Source: Clavelina lepadiformis
Taxonomy: Eukaryota > Chordata > Ascidiacea > Aplousobranchia > Clavelinidae
NCBI RefSeq assembly: GCF_947623445.1
Contig: NC_135246.1
Coordinates: 2,110,501 to 2,174,500, forward strand
DNA length: 64,000 nucleotides
Direction: 5' to 3'
Of this stretch, positions 34,469-46,266 are shown piece after piece (position 1 is the first letter of the stretch; the number at the start of each line of letters is the position of its first letter). A model generated the notes under the pieces. It was given only the letters and a program-made list of their open reading frames with translations, ran no database searches and had not been told where the DNA came from. Both the position numbers and the translations under genes were made by a program.

Positions 34469-37400
34469 TCACACAAGGACATACTTACTATGTGCGATGC
34501 AGATAGGAACGGCCAAGCTTTCACCGTAGTAAGCTTCAGTTTCGTTAAAGCCGTATTTGCCTGGTCCGTTCGGGGCAGACGGCGCAGGTCCGTAAAACAC
34601 CGACTCAGGACGACTGGAACGATAGTTGTTTCCGAATAGATGCCTGATGTTTATGAAATCACGTAAGTGTCTATTACGTCACAAAATTCTTTTTAAATTA
34701 TTTGGTGCTAACCAAAATTGGGACAGAAGTTTTCGAAATTTATAATGTTTCTAAATAGACTGATTGAAGGGTTTAGAAGTACCTTTCTACAAGTAGCCTA
34801 TTTAACTGCATTACAATAGCTAACAATAGCTGGCTATTGTTAAGTTAAGCATGGGGTGGGCCTTAAAAAGCAGAAGTATGCTTACTTATGCTTTGGCTTT
34901 CTGTTCTTGAAGAACCGTCTGACTGTGACAACGACTAATTCCAGTGCAGAGACAAGAAAGCAAAGGCCACTTAGCACGCTCATGTAGCAGAGGAAAACGA
35001 TTTTTTCCTGAAATTTAAACCAATTCGTTGACAAGTTGCAAGAGCCGTTGTAACTAGGGTTGTTCCGTGAAGAAGATTATTCGGGTTCGTGCGAACCCGA
35101 ATATCATGAAGGTCGACACGAACGAATCCCGAATCTATTCGTATTGGAACCAAACAATAAAGTTTCATCCAAAATTTGTCAATTCTTGCTTGTCACATGA
35201 TGTAATCGATAAACAAATCGCTTTCTTTCGTAAAATAATGTTTAAAAACGATTGACAAAGCAAAATCGTTGGAAAAACGACCTTCATTGTAAGTATTGCT
35301 GACCGTAGTTTAGCTTTGTCGGGAAACTATATCATCATTTTTTACAAAAGTCAGTAAATTTATAAGTAATATTGTATTCGGGTTATCCCGAATCTTCCAT
35401 AAAGGCGATATACGGCGAATCTATTCGGGTTTGGGTTCGTATCGACCCATCCTTAGTTATAAACTTATAACACATTCGCCGCCACTTGAAAATAAGCTAA
35501 TTGGCGTTTTGAGCAAAGTAGTCCTAGCACAGCACTCACGTAAGGTCGAGAGACTAAGCAAGGTACATATCCGCCGTTCTTGACGTGCATTTTACATGCG
35601 TAGTACACTTCGGTGGCTGGATTTCCCCGGCATCGGTACATAGCGGGTACTTTCATCCAGAGGAAATAGAACGGGTTATTCTGGCTCTCGCACCATGGTC
35701 CCTTTGCGTCGAGTTCGCAAGTGACATCCTGAACATGAGAAGATCTTTAACAAGCATCAACAACTCTGGGAGCAAGTTTCAGTGACATTAAACTGGACGA
35801 AATACGGTCGAGGTGCAAAACACTCAGTTTTGTGCTGTCAGGGTTGAAATACACGCAAAGATGATCGAAAAGTTACTACTTTTTAAACTAACAAAATCCC
35901 AAAAAGAGTATGATAAAAAAAACAACGTTCCAGAATAGCTTTTTGGTGTTTATATTTGCAAGCCAATGGCCACTGAGACAAAATTAATAGCGTTACAGTA
36001 AACAGCTCGGTTGTCAATGCGATTTCCTTTGATAAAAGAATTTAACTCAGTGGTTCCCAACCTTTTTTGGTGTCGGGGCCGAATTTCAAACTTCATAGTA
36101 CGTATGGAGCCGCATGAAAACACTCAAGTAATTATCACGAAAATATAGTTTATAATTTAGATCGTACTTAAAATTAACCTTAGAATTAGATCATACTTTG
36201 CAAAATGAGGTCGTAGAAAAACCATTTGTACACTGTAAAAAATAATCTTAAAATTGCATACATTTTTATTTTATTTTACATAAAAACATATGTAGATCTT
36301 TGTGACAGATAATTATGTGTTTTTTTACTAACACACTTCAGAATTTACAAAACATTTTCTGTTTTTTGATTTTTTTTTATGTATAACCATAAAACATATA
36401 TTTGTTTGCAATTTTATGGTAAACTTATGTAACAGTACACTAAGAATAAAAATTAAAATTGATAAAAAAATACAGTATTTCAATAGAGTAAAGCAAATAC
36501 AAATGTGGGCTCTATTTCTGTCATTAGGGCTGTAATACTAGGCTTATTGTGATTTATAAGATCGAAAACAAAACGATAATGAAAAAAATTTCTACCCAAA
36601 CTACAACCACTTTTTGCAAATCCTTGACGTTCTTTTAAAAATTTCTTTAAGGTTAATTTGTATATTAACGTATTTATTCTATTTTTGTCCTGGAATGAAA
36701 TATATCAAAAAGATAGCCTATGTAATTCATATTTTGTATGTAAACCATAGACCTAAACGTACCATGAAATGCTTCCACAGGTTTATAGTCTTGGTTAAAC
36801 TCTATAAAATTGTATAAATAACCATTTTTTGAATTAAATTAACGTTTAAAGTTAATTTTTGTTTCCCTTTTTCCAAATTATGATTGTTCCAATTCTTCAG
36901 AAAAAAATGTTTAGATTTTTATGTTCTTTCTCTGAAAACTGCTGCTGCACGCAGCACGTGGCATGCGCCTATGAGTTCTGCTTTGGGTTTGGTCAGGTTT
37001 GATGCAAACTGCATTGTATCTAATAACAGAACTAGGCTAGGCTATATGAGGTTGTATACTTGTACCCAACTTAGGAATATACGAAGTTGTAAAACCATTA
37101 GGAGAACTTTGTTGCTCTAAATCTTGTAATTTGACTGACTATTTTCCACTGAATGCTTACAAGGTCAATAGATAAAGGTTTCTCATTTTAAAGCATGCGG
37201 TTATTTGAGCATTTCACATCTGCTTAAACACTACCAATTAGTGAATTATACACAACAGGTGTATATTTAAGGAGGCTTCAAACACCAAAAAATACCATGC
37301 AATATTTGTTAGTTTTATTATACAGTGAATTTATTAAAAGACTAGTTAGGCCTAGGCCTACTAGAAAAATCTTGCATGGGACTCTCTGAAATTTTGCTTG

Positions 37401-40400
37401 TCAATTTAGTATGCTTTGGACTACCATTTCGTAAAATGCAATCAAAAAACATGAATAAAACTTGTTTAACATAGGCGAAAAATCTAGAATTATTGGCCTA
37501 AAATCGGCTACCTAATTTGTCCTACTTTCATGCCATTTTTTAGCCTAATTCTGCACGCAACCTGGGACATTGAAGCATGCCAACTGCTAGGCCAGACGTA
37601 AGAGTCTAACAAAATCAGACAAATCTTTAATTTTAAGTGTTTGCTGCCTCCTTGGTGGTTTTGTTGTACATTGAAATTATGGCATACCATTTATTGTTTT
37701 ATTTGCGAAACAAAACTCACTGTCATTAAGTTACTTTGAAAAGTTTACTAATATAAATGATTGACTGATGATAATATTTGTTTTCATTTTACGTTACGAC
37801 TATTTTCATGATTAGTGTATGTACATTTTACGTTATATGAGATATGATTAGGTTTTTTAAATTATTTTACTGTAATATGGAATCACCTGCGGAAGACCTT
37901 AGTGGCAGTGAAAATGACAGATTCATTAGTGAAGCATTGCCAAATATTCATTTTATACATAAAAGCAAGTTACTGTCCACCGTTGCAAGTCTTGGTGTGG
38001 AAACTTTAGCTGATCTTTCTTTTCTAAAAGAGGAAAACTTAAGCATGCTTCAGCCAATCAAACGGCGCAAGCTATTGATCTACATTCATAGTAATGCGCA
38101 TCTACAGAAAGTAATCAATGAAAATAAGCTTGACATTTACAAATTGAAAGAAGAGTGGCCTATACTTTTCGGAAAAGTCGGGATGATGGTACATTACAAG
38201 AGGCTTACCCAAGTTTCCTTAGATCAGTTTCAAATTATTGTTCAAAATCAACTGCAGCGATTGTTGCAGTTCATGCAAACACAACAGCTAAAAATGCAGA
38301 TTTGCATAGAATTATCTTTGATATCAATTTGGCAAAAGAAAAGGTTGATGCAGATACAGATGTAGATATAATTGGTGTAGTAATTATGCTCTGTAAGTAC
38401 TTCCATGAAGATCCAAATGAACTTTTGTTAAAGGTGAGCACCACTAATGTCGATACAGATGTCTAATTTATGAAAATAATTTGAAAGTTATGGTATACTG
38501 ATATGTTGATTCGCAATCCAGTAAGAAACATTTGATTGTATAGGACTCATAATACACTAAAAATATTTTTCTTTGAAGGAAGATGAAGATGTGCCGTTGA
38601 ACCCTTGCATTGTGGCACATGGTAATTAATTTGACTATTTTTGTGTGCTATCAGTTGTAGTGCATTATTGTACTGTACTTTGCCTTTTGTTAGGGCCAGA
38701 TGTGTTAACCTCAAAAAGGTTTTACATTTTCGTTGACAAGAAGTGTGCTTTTGACTACATCAATTCTGCCCTTGAAGCTGTCACCTTACCATCTGCATGC
38801 TACTACGTGTTTAATGTAAGGTATCCTGAAGAACTAAGCGCGACTCTGGAATTACTAAAAGGTTAGTTCACGAGTATCTGTACCTTGTCACCATTGTTAT
38901 TGTAAGCAGTAGCGGATATTTGTTTGTTGTTTCTACTGTTTATTTAAAAAATAGAATGCATTTTTGCTTGTTGACATCAAAGTCTTTTTTGCTTTCAGAA
39001 ATTTTGCTAATATTGACCCACTACATGGGAGCAAAACTAAGCATCATGGCCAAAAAGCACGGAAAAAAGGAATTAATGGCAAACTGCTATCTTTCTACAA
39101 CGCAATAAATAACTTCGAAGTACTTGTGTAAGAATAGTTGTGACCAGACATTTCTGTCAAGTATTTCTGTTTTACTTGACATTTTTTCTTCGAGGACAAT
39201 GTTGTTATTTGCATGTGATTTATACAGTTATAAAATTGATTAGTCTGATGTAAAGTAGTTTGACCGCATTTTGTTTCATCGAAATGTGCATAACTATGTG
39301 TTTAAATGTGGTGCTGATGACTGCAACGCAAGCTTCAGGAAGTATAATTCACTTGTGTCTTACTACAAAAGAAAGCATAAAACAAAACCATATCAAAGAA
39401 CTTTTACTGAATCTGACATTTCTTGTAATTTGTATAAACGTGCACAGCCTGATTGTACTCTGAAATTTTTGAGTAACCAACTGTACAATATTGTAAAACA
39501 TGTCAAGTGTCATATTTTCAATGGTGGAGTAATTAACTGTCCGTATCACCACTGTCATGCAAAGTAAAGTAAATAAAAGTAATTGTAAATAAAAGGCGGG
39601 TGATTGCTAGATTTACTTTTAATAAAGTAATGATTTTTGCATTAATACAGCTAATTATATGTAGAAAACATGTTTATAGGATCTGTAATAAACATACTAC
39701 CATTAATATTTTAACAGTCTTATGCGTTAATTTACATAACGCGTTGTTTTCGGAAAAAACAAATTGCTTTGTGTAAAAGCACTTTACATCTTTTGAATAT
39801 AAAAATACATAATTTTGTATGGCGACACTGCTGCCATACATTTAGATGTAAACAAGAAAAAATTTTTTTTACAGTGTACGACGTTGGCAACTCAATAAAG
39901 CGATCTGTGGTAACCTAAATCTACAGAAATCCCGTCAAGTTTTACAACAGCATGCAAATATATGCACGATAAATGACCATTGACAAAACTAGGCCATAAA
40001 AGCAATTAACCCAGAAAGCTTTCAAAATCTAATCTTGCTTTTAGCGACCTGCTGCGAGCATGTATCGGTCTTTGAGCGTGAAAATTAACTTTTTAAATTC
40101 TCGGCAGTTCCAAAGCGGCCAACTTGACTGGATGTTGTCAATATGTCATTTCATAAACATAACGCGTTTTGCACTTCATATACTTCATTCACTGGGCTGT
40201 TATTTTTCCAAAATGATTTAAATAAATAACATACCATGTTCTTAAAAAGGAGATAGCCGAAGTACATGAAGATTGCTTCCATTACTAAACGGAAGACGAT
40301 GCTGACGTAATAAGCGTAGTGGATTTTGTTGGTGTATGGGATCTGGAAAACGAGGAGGAAATATTTTAAAATAGAAAACCAATTTTTTCCCTGAGCAAGT

Positions 40401-40943
40401 GAAAAATGTTTTACCTCTTTCAATTCGTTGCCGGAATAAATTCGACGCACTTTCACGTGACCAACACTCTTTCGTCTTTTAGACATTTTCTTGAAATCTC
40501 TTTCCTTATCTGGGTTGGTCTATAAGAAAACACGGTATTCACGTAAGCCACTAAAGCGCTATACGAAGCGGACAATTGTTACATCTCAAGTTATTTCTCA
40601 AGAACTTCATTTATGTTTTACTTTTTTTCGGCTAGTAATGACAGGCTGTCTCGGTCATAGTCGACATAACATGACGATCTTGCGTTACGAATCATTACGC
40701 TCAACAGAAGTGTCTACGCAAAGCAGATCACGTCGACGTCATAACACTCACGGGGAGCATGTGGTCTGCCTCTCCATCTTTCATCAACCTCAATTTCTCC
40801 TCAGATGTCTTAAGCTTTTGAATCTCTCCGGACATATACATGGAGTAGAAATGGAAGAAAACAGTCGGCGTGGCGACTGCTAAAAGCTGATAAGACAGCC
40901 TGGCCTTGCCAAAGAAATTATTGCTATGAAATGATATCGCATA
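34469..40943 (-). CDS. Connexin (gap-junction subunit), 5'-truncated
   Basis: Six exons on the minus strand with agreeing phases: 40752-40943, 40415-40489, 40235-40342, 35540-35728, 34886-35007, 34469-34643, giving 286 residues to a TGA. The order is membrane helix 2 (LSYQLLAVATPTVFFHFYSM), cytoplasmic loop (KMSKRRKSVGHVKVRR), helix 3 (YYVSIVFRLVMEAIFMYFGY), second extracellular loop ending YVPCLVSRPYEK, helix 4 (IVFLCYMSVLSGLCFLVSAL) and a tail ending ICIAHSKYVLV. The CLVSRP-EK junction is the connexin signature. The second loop has 63 residues and five cysteines where vertebrate connexins usually have about 40 and three. Helix 1 and the first loop are missing: the first exon fuses at about 40936-40944 with hAT transposase sequence. 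The 4.5-kb intron 35729-40234 holds other elements. Without helix 1 it cannot make a normal connexin unless upstream exons lie beyond the transposons. Confidence 0.9.
35053..35457. mobile_element. MITE in a connexin intron
   Basis: Ends CTAGGGTTGTTCCG and the inverse of CGACCCATCCTTAG, with near-matching flanks CGTTGTAA / AGTTATAA. Repeated CGGGTTCG motifs lie inside. Probably hAT-derived. Confidence 0.55.
37271..37651. mobile_element. Diverged copy of the tRNA-spacer MITE
   Basis: Starts TTAA|GGAGGCTTCAAACACC and ends TTTGCTGCCTCC. The interior follows the array copies (ttattatacagtgaattta, atgctttgg/aactaccatt, tagcctaattctgcacgc) at perhaps 80% identity. It sits in the long connexin intron. 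Confidence 0.88.
37844..39567 (+). pseudogene. SAM-like / C2H2 zinc-finger protein gene remnant
   Basis: Starts MESPAEDLSGSENDRF (ATG 37877), followed by a SAM-like helix region KLLSTVASLGVETLADLSFL with EENLSMLQPIKRRKLL. A second frame (to about 38433) has TAKNADLHRIIFDINLAKEK, and an exon-like block at 38690-38864 has GPDVLTSKRFYIFVDKKCAF and LPSACYYVFNVRYPEELSAT. Then come KTKHHGQKARKKGINGK and a region with C2H2-type fingers (FKCGADDCNASFRKYNSLVS, CPYHHCHAK). This domain set occurs in a family of uncharacterised, often transposon-associated metazoan proteins. The frames do not join cleanly by splicing, so it is probably decayed. It lies in the long connexin intron, antisense to connexin. 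Confidence 0.5.
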
Positions 40944-41463
40944 CTTGTCAGATATATTTTCCAAATTTAACGAATTGAACCTATTCCTTCAGGGTAACGA
41001 GGTAAATCGAATCAAGGTAAAATCAGCACTGTGTGGATTCAAAAATAAGCTTGCGTTGTATGGGCGAAATTTAGCTAGACGCAATTCTTCCAGTTTTCCA
41101 GCTTGCAACAACTTGATATCAGCGACAAAGGTATTTCTAATGTTGATGTTGAGACATACAGCAAGTATATTCAGGAATTGCATGAAGACATGGAAGTTCG
41201 GTTTCAGGATGTAATACAATTGGAGATTCCTGACTGGATAATCGACCCATTCATTGATATTTCCAAGCAAGGGATTCTTGAAAAATGATTTTGAACGCAA
41301 ACAAAAATTCCGTATCTCCTATCAATCATTTTGGCTGCAACGTGAAATTAAAGTGAAATATCCTCACGTGTGGGACCGGGTAAAAATTTTCTTCATTGCG
41401 TTTCCCAGCTTAAACTTAGTAGAGCGGTCTACTATACAAAGGCATCCTGTAGCTGTATACTAG
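40936..41463 (+). pseudogene. hAT transposase C-terminal end (ZBED5/SCAND3-like)
   Basis: Frames read AYLSDIFSKFNELNLFLQGN, then TYSKYIQELHEDMEVRFQDV, then YQSFWLQREIKVKYPHVWDR and FIAFPSLNLVERS, all in the order of ZBED5-type hAT transposases. Two frame changes and loss of the N-terminal three quarters show decay. Its 5' end meets the broken connexin exon; its 3' end is followed by the right inverted arm. Confidence 0.75.
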
Positions 41464-41753
41464 ACCCCATATTTACACATAGTCCATGACTTCCTAATTA
41501 AATAACCAAAATGCTTCTTGGAGATGAAAGAAAGATGCCGAAGTTTTCGAACTGTTTTGTGTGTACATGTGACTCTTTCCTCATATCCGCTATTTAAGCT
41601 TTTCCTAAAATCGTCCATGGACGCTTACGCAAAAATCGTCCATTTTCAACCGTCCATGGACGATCCGCGGATTGCGTCGTGTCCAGCCAAGGTTGCCACT
41701 CGTAGGGATTTTACCCTACGGTAGGGTTTTTTGGCCCCTTGTAGGGTGTAGGG

Positions 41754-42343
41754 CAGTGGTTCTTAACCTTTTTTCCCCCAGCGCCCCTTTTCAGAGGTTT
41801 CCATAGTCCGCTGCCCACCATAATGAAAGGGCTGTGTTAAAAATGATGAGTATTTAATGAAAAGACCGGCTTAATCACCAATCCGGTTGCCTTGTATTTG
41901 GGAGAAGCGATATTATTTAATATATTAATAAGAGTAATAATAACAGTAATAATAATAACAGAAATAATAAGAGAATGGTTGATATAGAAAAATACACATT
42001 AATAAAGCATGAAAAATGTATTTAATGGCTACCTTGGGCCTGGTGAGAACTTGCCAACTTAAGTATATCAGCCTTTGCAATTTTTTTGGAATTTTACGAT
42101 TCGACTAGAAGAGCCACAAAAAACATGCTGGTGAGCCGCAGTTTGACCACCACTGGCCTATACAAAGCAAGAGTATACATTGATCTTGATCTAACAGAAC
42201 CACTAAAGCAAATTTGCAGTGAGGCAAATATCGTTACACCTTCTGAATATAACGCCCCCTATAGTGCCCCTTGAGTATTTCCGCCCCTCTAAAAATCAAA
42301 AGCGCCCCCTAGGGGACGGTAGCGCCCAGGTTAAGAACCACTG
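41754..42343. mobile_element. hAT MITE, 590 bp, nested
   Basis: Perfect 15-bp inverted ends CAGTGGTTCTTAACC and the 8-bp target duplication GTGTAGGG (41746-41753, 42344-42351). The interior is non-coding and holds an older hAT-type end near 42105-42160 (gtgagccgcagtttgaccac). Confidence 0.95.
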
Positions 42344-42462
42344 GTGTAGGGTGACCCTACGGGTTTTTCACCTTTATTCATGGGTTTCCTTTTGTTAAAA
42401 GTAAAATAAAAATAAATTCAAGTAATAAATTTACTGAATAATGACAAAAACATAGTCTAAAT

Positions 42463-42540
42463 CAGGGGTGGCCAAACTGCGGCTCTCGAGCCGCATGCGG
42501 CTCTTTAATGAATTAGCATTGTTGAATTAGACATGCATTT
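42463..42540. mobile_element. Left end of another hAT element
   Basis: CAGGGGTGGCCAAACTGCGG followed by ctctcgagccgcatgcggctcttt, the end of a widespread hAT/Charlie-like type. The other end is not found. Confidence 0.6.
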
Positions 42541-44075
42541 TCCCGGTCTAGACGAGTTGTTTGATCAGATTATGAAACAATGCGTTCTATCTCATGCAGT
42601 AACAATGGACTCATTGTAGTAACAATGGACACTTTAGTTAAGTAAATTGTCAGATTGAAGCTGTACGTCAGGGCTGACCTAGTTTTAAGTCTTGGTTATG
42701 GTTATACTAATAATAGTAAATTGCAAAAAGAGTTGGAGAAGCCCAGCAGGTGGAGACTGGAGAGTGAGACAGCAGATGAGCAGAATCAGCAGATTGAACA
42801 GACAGGAATCAAGTGATCTTGTTTTGTACATTTACGACTTTGTGTTGCGCGCGCATTGCGATGCATAGGATATCCAATTATATCCATGCATCTTTGCAAC
42901 AAGAATGTTGCAGTGGGCTTATGAAGTTGTCTAATTTGTCATGGACTGTGGAAAGGAGTAGGCGGTGTGTACTATGTTAGTTTGCTTATGCCTCAAGGCA
43001 TGTAGTGTCGGTGCAGAGTAGACCATTTTTAAGCTGAACTTAAACAAAACCAAACTGCGAAACCATCTTGGTGTAAATACTCTTGAAGCAATTATAAAAG
43101 TGAGTGAGAAATTTTCTGATAATTTTGACGTCACACCAAGACTAGCTTGGCTGCATGCAAATGCTAGACGATCATATATGAATAAATATTGTGCTGATGA
43201 TCGTGTTGCTGCGGAAGAGGTGGAATTTATGGACAATGATGATTTTCCTTTTTGTTTTTGATCTCAGAAGATCACTGCCTAATTAGTTTCTTAGACAACT
43301 TTGTGATTTATGTTCATAAATGTTTGTCATTTGATAATGGTATAGTAACTGTGGGTATGATACACTGTGTTAACTAGCCTATTTGCACGTATGATACGGT
43401 AACTAGCTTATTTGTTGTAATTTATCATTTCCGTGATTTTAACACTATGAGTCTATGACAAGTGCTTCAATGTTTTGCAGACAGTATTCCACTAACTGTA
43501 AAATTAATATTGCAATTGTTTAATGTTTTTGTGATGTTAGTTATGACATTTGGCAGTCTGATGTACTTGTAAAGGAATGTTTCGTACTGTGAGTTGTTTA
43601 CTGTGATGCTGTATCGTACTGTGAGTTGTTTTATTTTTTTTTAAATATTTTTTGGGTTAGAAGATGTCTTATGTTGGGCTTGCTTTAGTTTGATAGAGTT
43701 TGCTTGGTGTATATAGGGTATGATAACATGTATGGCTCAGCTTTACCACTAAAATTCAGAAAATTGAGGTAAGATAACCCTGGTGGTTTATATTCTGACT
43801 TAGTTGTTGATCTGCTAATATTGCTCTTGTTATAAATTCAACATTACTGATATATTCAATTAGTGGAAACACAAACGTCAGTAAATGTTGAACTACTTTA
43901 GTTCTGGTGCTTTTGAACTGAAACTAAAGTAGTTATAAAGTGCCATAAAACTGCCAAAATTTCTTTTTTTTTGTTCGAACTGCGTAGGGAGATGCAGGGT
44001 TTTTTTAGGTGTGCTGGTAGGGTTAATTTCTTTTTTTGAGTGGCAACACTGTGTCCAGCTTTTACCCAGTGCCGT

Positions 44076-45123
44076 ACATGTGCACATTTCAGGTCTAGTA
44101 TAAAAGTGCACAGCCACAGATTACCTTTGTATAGGCCTACTAGACCCAAGCTACTTAAATTGTTATGTCGTCTGGTTGTGCCCATGTATGCTAGACCGTA
44201 AGTATGAGCATGAATAATATATGACAAGGTAGTAGTAGTACTTGTATAGTGTATAGGAAATAGTAGTTTACAAGAAAACTCAATTGAGAAATGTCTTTTA
44301 ATTGTATAAACGTGCCTGTTTGTATTGAATACATTTTGATTGTGTGAACAGGCGTGATTATAATTTATACTGTAAGTGCATAAAGAAAGCATTTAGTGGC
44401 CGTTGAATGCAATCTCTGTCGTCGCTATTTGATGGTATCACATTGGCAATTAAGGGGAAAAAATGTACCGAATTAGCATGTACGTTTGCCTTGTCGATTT
44501 TCATTTCAAATTCAGGTTAGGGAATTTATATGCAAACTTTAGGCTGGCAAGAATGCACCTTCTGTATAGTCAGATGGAGCCTAGCGACACAAGTCCAAAT
44601 TAAGATAGTGACTTCGTTGCACTAAATTTGATGTAGAAGACTTAAATGCCTTCATTACACCTCATAAAACCGAGCCAGCAAACCATCTTTCAGTGTTTCC
44701 CACTACTCTAAGTTTGCCGTATGCATAAACTCATTTCAGTATAATGAATACGTGTACCATTGTGTTAGTACCTGTTTGCATAATTCGGCAGTTTTTCATA
44801 ATCCCCTATCTGAGCTACTACAGGTTAGCATTTAGAAAAGCTACAGCTACATTTAGCAAGGTTTCAATGTATATAATATATCATCTTTGGTTGATTCATT
44901 CCTAAACTATGAAACAGAAAATAGTAATCTAAATATGTTGCTAAGAACTTTTAAGAAAAAACGAAAGTGCATTTGTACTGTTTTATAAGTGACTAGTAAA
45001 CATCCACCAGCCGTGGGTTGGTCACTTGTGCAACAAGCATTCCACTGTATAATTTATTGTTTGATGATGCCCAGCTAACAGTACTTAGGTTTCAAAAACA
45101 TTATTTAACACAGTAACAATGTC
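44076..45123. other. Intergenic; upstream region of ETFBKMT
   Basis: No gene recognised. The missing first connexin exons were looked for here on the minus strand and not seen. Confidence 0.5.
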
Positions 45124-46266
45124 ATGAAAAGTAGTTTTAAGCAAGTACAGATTCATCATTTGCTTAGGAGATGTTTCTCTAATCAAAACGATGAAAAACA
45201 ATTTATCAGCCAAATTAAGCAGCACACTGTTGCATCTCGGCGGCATCTTGTCCCAGAGATACAGCTTTATGTTGTTACTCCAGAATGTGCTCACTGGAAT
45301 TTACCAGAGAAATATTGTGCTTTTAAGGATCCTTTATTGGCATTTTTCTGGCCAGGTGGGCAAGTTGTAACATGATGGGTTATGGATAACCCCGACTTCA
45401 TTAAAAAGTAAGGTACGATATTTATCAAGTAAGTTAATTTCCGCTTGTGACCAAATGCATTCAATCTGTTTAACGGTTCTTGTCAAGTAACAGTACATCA
45501 TAATTTGCTTGAATAAAGTAGTATTAATTTGTCATTACTTATAGTAATGCCAAAAAATGTAACCAAGCAGTTAACTGGGTTAATAAAAAATGAATGTTGC
45601 TATGCAAAGCAAACTCGTTAAGTATATATTATATAGAAGTTAACTGCCCTAGCGCTTCTGGTGATCACTGAAGTGATTTGTGATCATTACAGGCAATTTC
45701 TGATTGTGTATGTAAAAGTGATAGTGGTTTATTCCATCGTACGGATAGTGCTGGATATTGGAAATGGCTGCGGAGCTACAGCAATAGCATGCTTCATGCA
45801 AGGAGCTCATTGCGTCCTTGCCAATGATATTGATTCTGCTGCAGCTGAAGCCTTAAAGTTAAATTTTTCGCTTAACTGTCCTGACACTGCAATCAACAGC
45901 GGTGATGTGTTACGTAGTGGCTTTAATGGTTTCTACAACTGATTTTCTGTGTGATTCATTGAGAAATGACTCCGGTAATAGCTCCATCCTTTCCCAGTTT
46001 ACGTGGGATTTTATTATTCTCGGAGATATGTTTTATGATGAGCACATGACAAAGGCGTTAAAAGATTTTTTGGGCCGGGCAAAGTCTCCAGCAACCAGGA
46101 TAATTTTAGGTGACCCGAAGGATAATTTAGGGTGACCCACTTTTTGAACTCATTTAACAATCTTAGAATTTTACAAAAATATGAGTTAACGAAACAACGT
46201 ATCCTTGAAAATTATGGGCATACCACAGCGTTAGTTATGGAAGTTTGTGAAACCAAAACAGTTTAA
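45124..46266 (+). pseudogene. ETFBKMT: ETF-beta lysine methyltransferase (METTL20) homolog, frame damaged
   Basis: Class I S-adenosylmethionine methyltransferase that in mammals methylates lysines of the beta subunit of mitochondrial electron transfer flavoprotein. Exon 1 (45124-45417) gives LVPEIQLYVVTPECAHWNLP and DPLLAFFWPGGQ. Exon 2 (from 45693, phase 2 agrees) has motif I VLDIGNGCGATAIA and LANDIDSAAAEALKLNFSLN. Then come WDFIILGDMFYDEHMTKALK, TRIILGDP and the C-terminus QRILENYGHTTALVMEV ending at TAA 46264-46266. Damage: a TGA at 45373-45375 where the human protein has Arg (a CGA-to-TGA change), an unclear join near 45900-45998, and an imperfect 22-bp tandem duplication near 46099-46140 with loss of frame before the last 35 codons. 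The GxGxG and D-motif residues are kept. A recent pseudogene or an assembly with errors are both possible. TOR1AIP starts 208 bp downstream. Confidence 0.85.

Larger units (their letters stand above)
41688..44051 (+). mobile_element. hAT element, 2364 bp, inserted in the right arm
   Basis: Ends CAAGGTTGCCACTC and the inverse of GAGTGGCAACACTG, flanked by the 8-bp direct repeat TGTCCAGC (41680-41687, 44052-44059). A frame at about 43027-43262 encodes TKLRNHLGVNTLEAIIKVSE and RRSYMNKYCADD, the end of a hAT transposase. It contains a further hAT MITE (41754-42343) and a hAT end at 42463. Confidence 0.92.
32559..44075. mobile_element. TIR-bounded block (9.1 kb plus a 2.4-kb insertion)
   Basis: Left arm 32559-32678 and right arm 41585-41687 continued at 44052-44075 are inverted repeats of about 120 bp, roughly 95% identical. 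They start ACGGCACTGGGTAAAA and contain CGTCCATGGACG twice. The right arm is split by a hAT insertion. Inside are a gag-like peptide start at 32895 (MSKTSALKPAKLEVDINC.., retroelement fossil), connexin exons, a SAM/zinc-finger gene remnant, and a hAT transposase end whose stop lies about 120 bp before the right arm. No target duplication was found at the outer ends, so it may be one composite element or two separate insertions in opposite directions. No polymerase or capsid genes are seen, so it is not a Polinton. Confidence 0.6.

Noticed and set aside
36048-36130. hAT-like end CAGTGGTTCCCAACC in the connexin intron
   Set aside because: Only one end is visible and no 8-bp duplication could be found, so no element was delimited.
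32559-44075. Polinton/Maverick
   Set aside because: No DNA polymerase B, packaging ATPase, protease or capsid genes, and the ends do not fit.
43890-44392. 164-codon minus-strand frame
   Set aside because: Crosses the right end of the 2.4-kb hAT element and the right arm; no domain.
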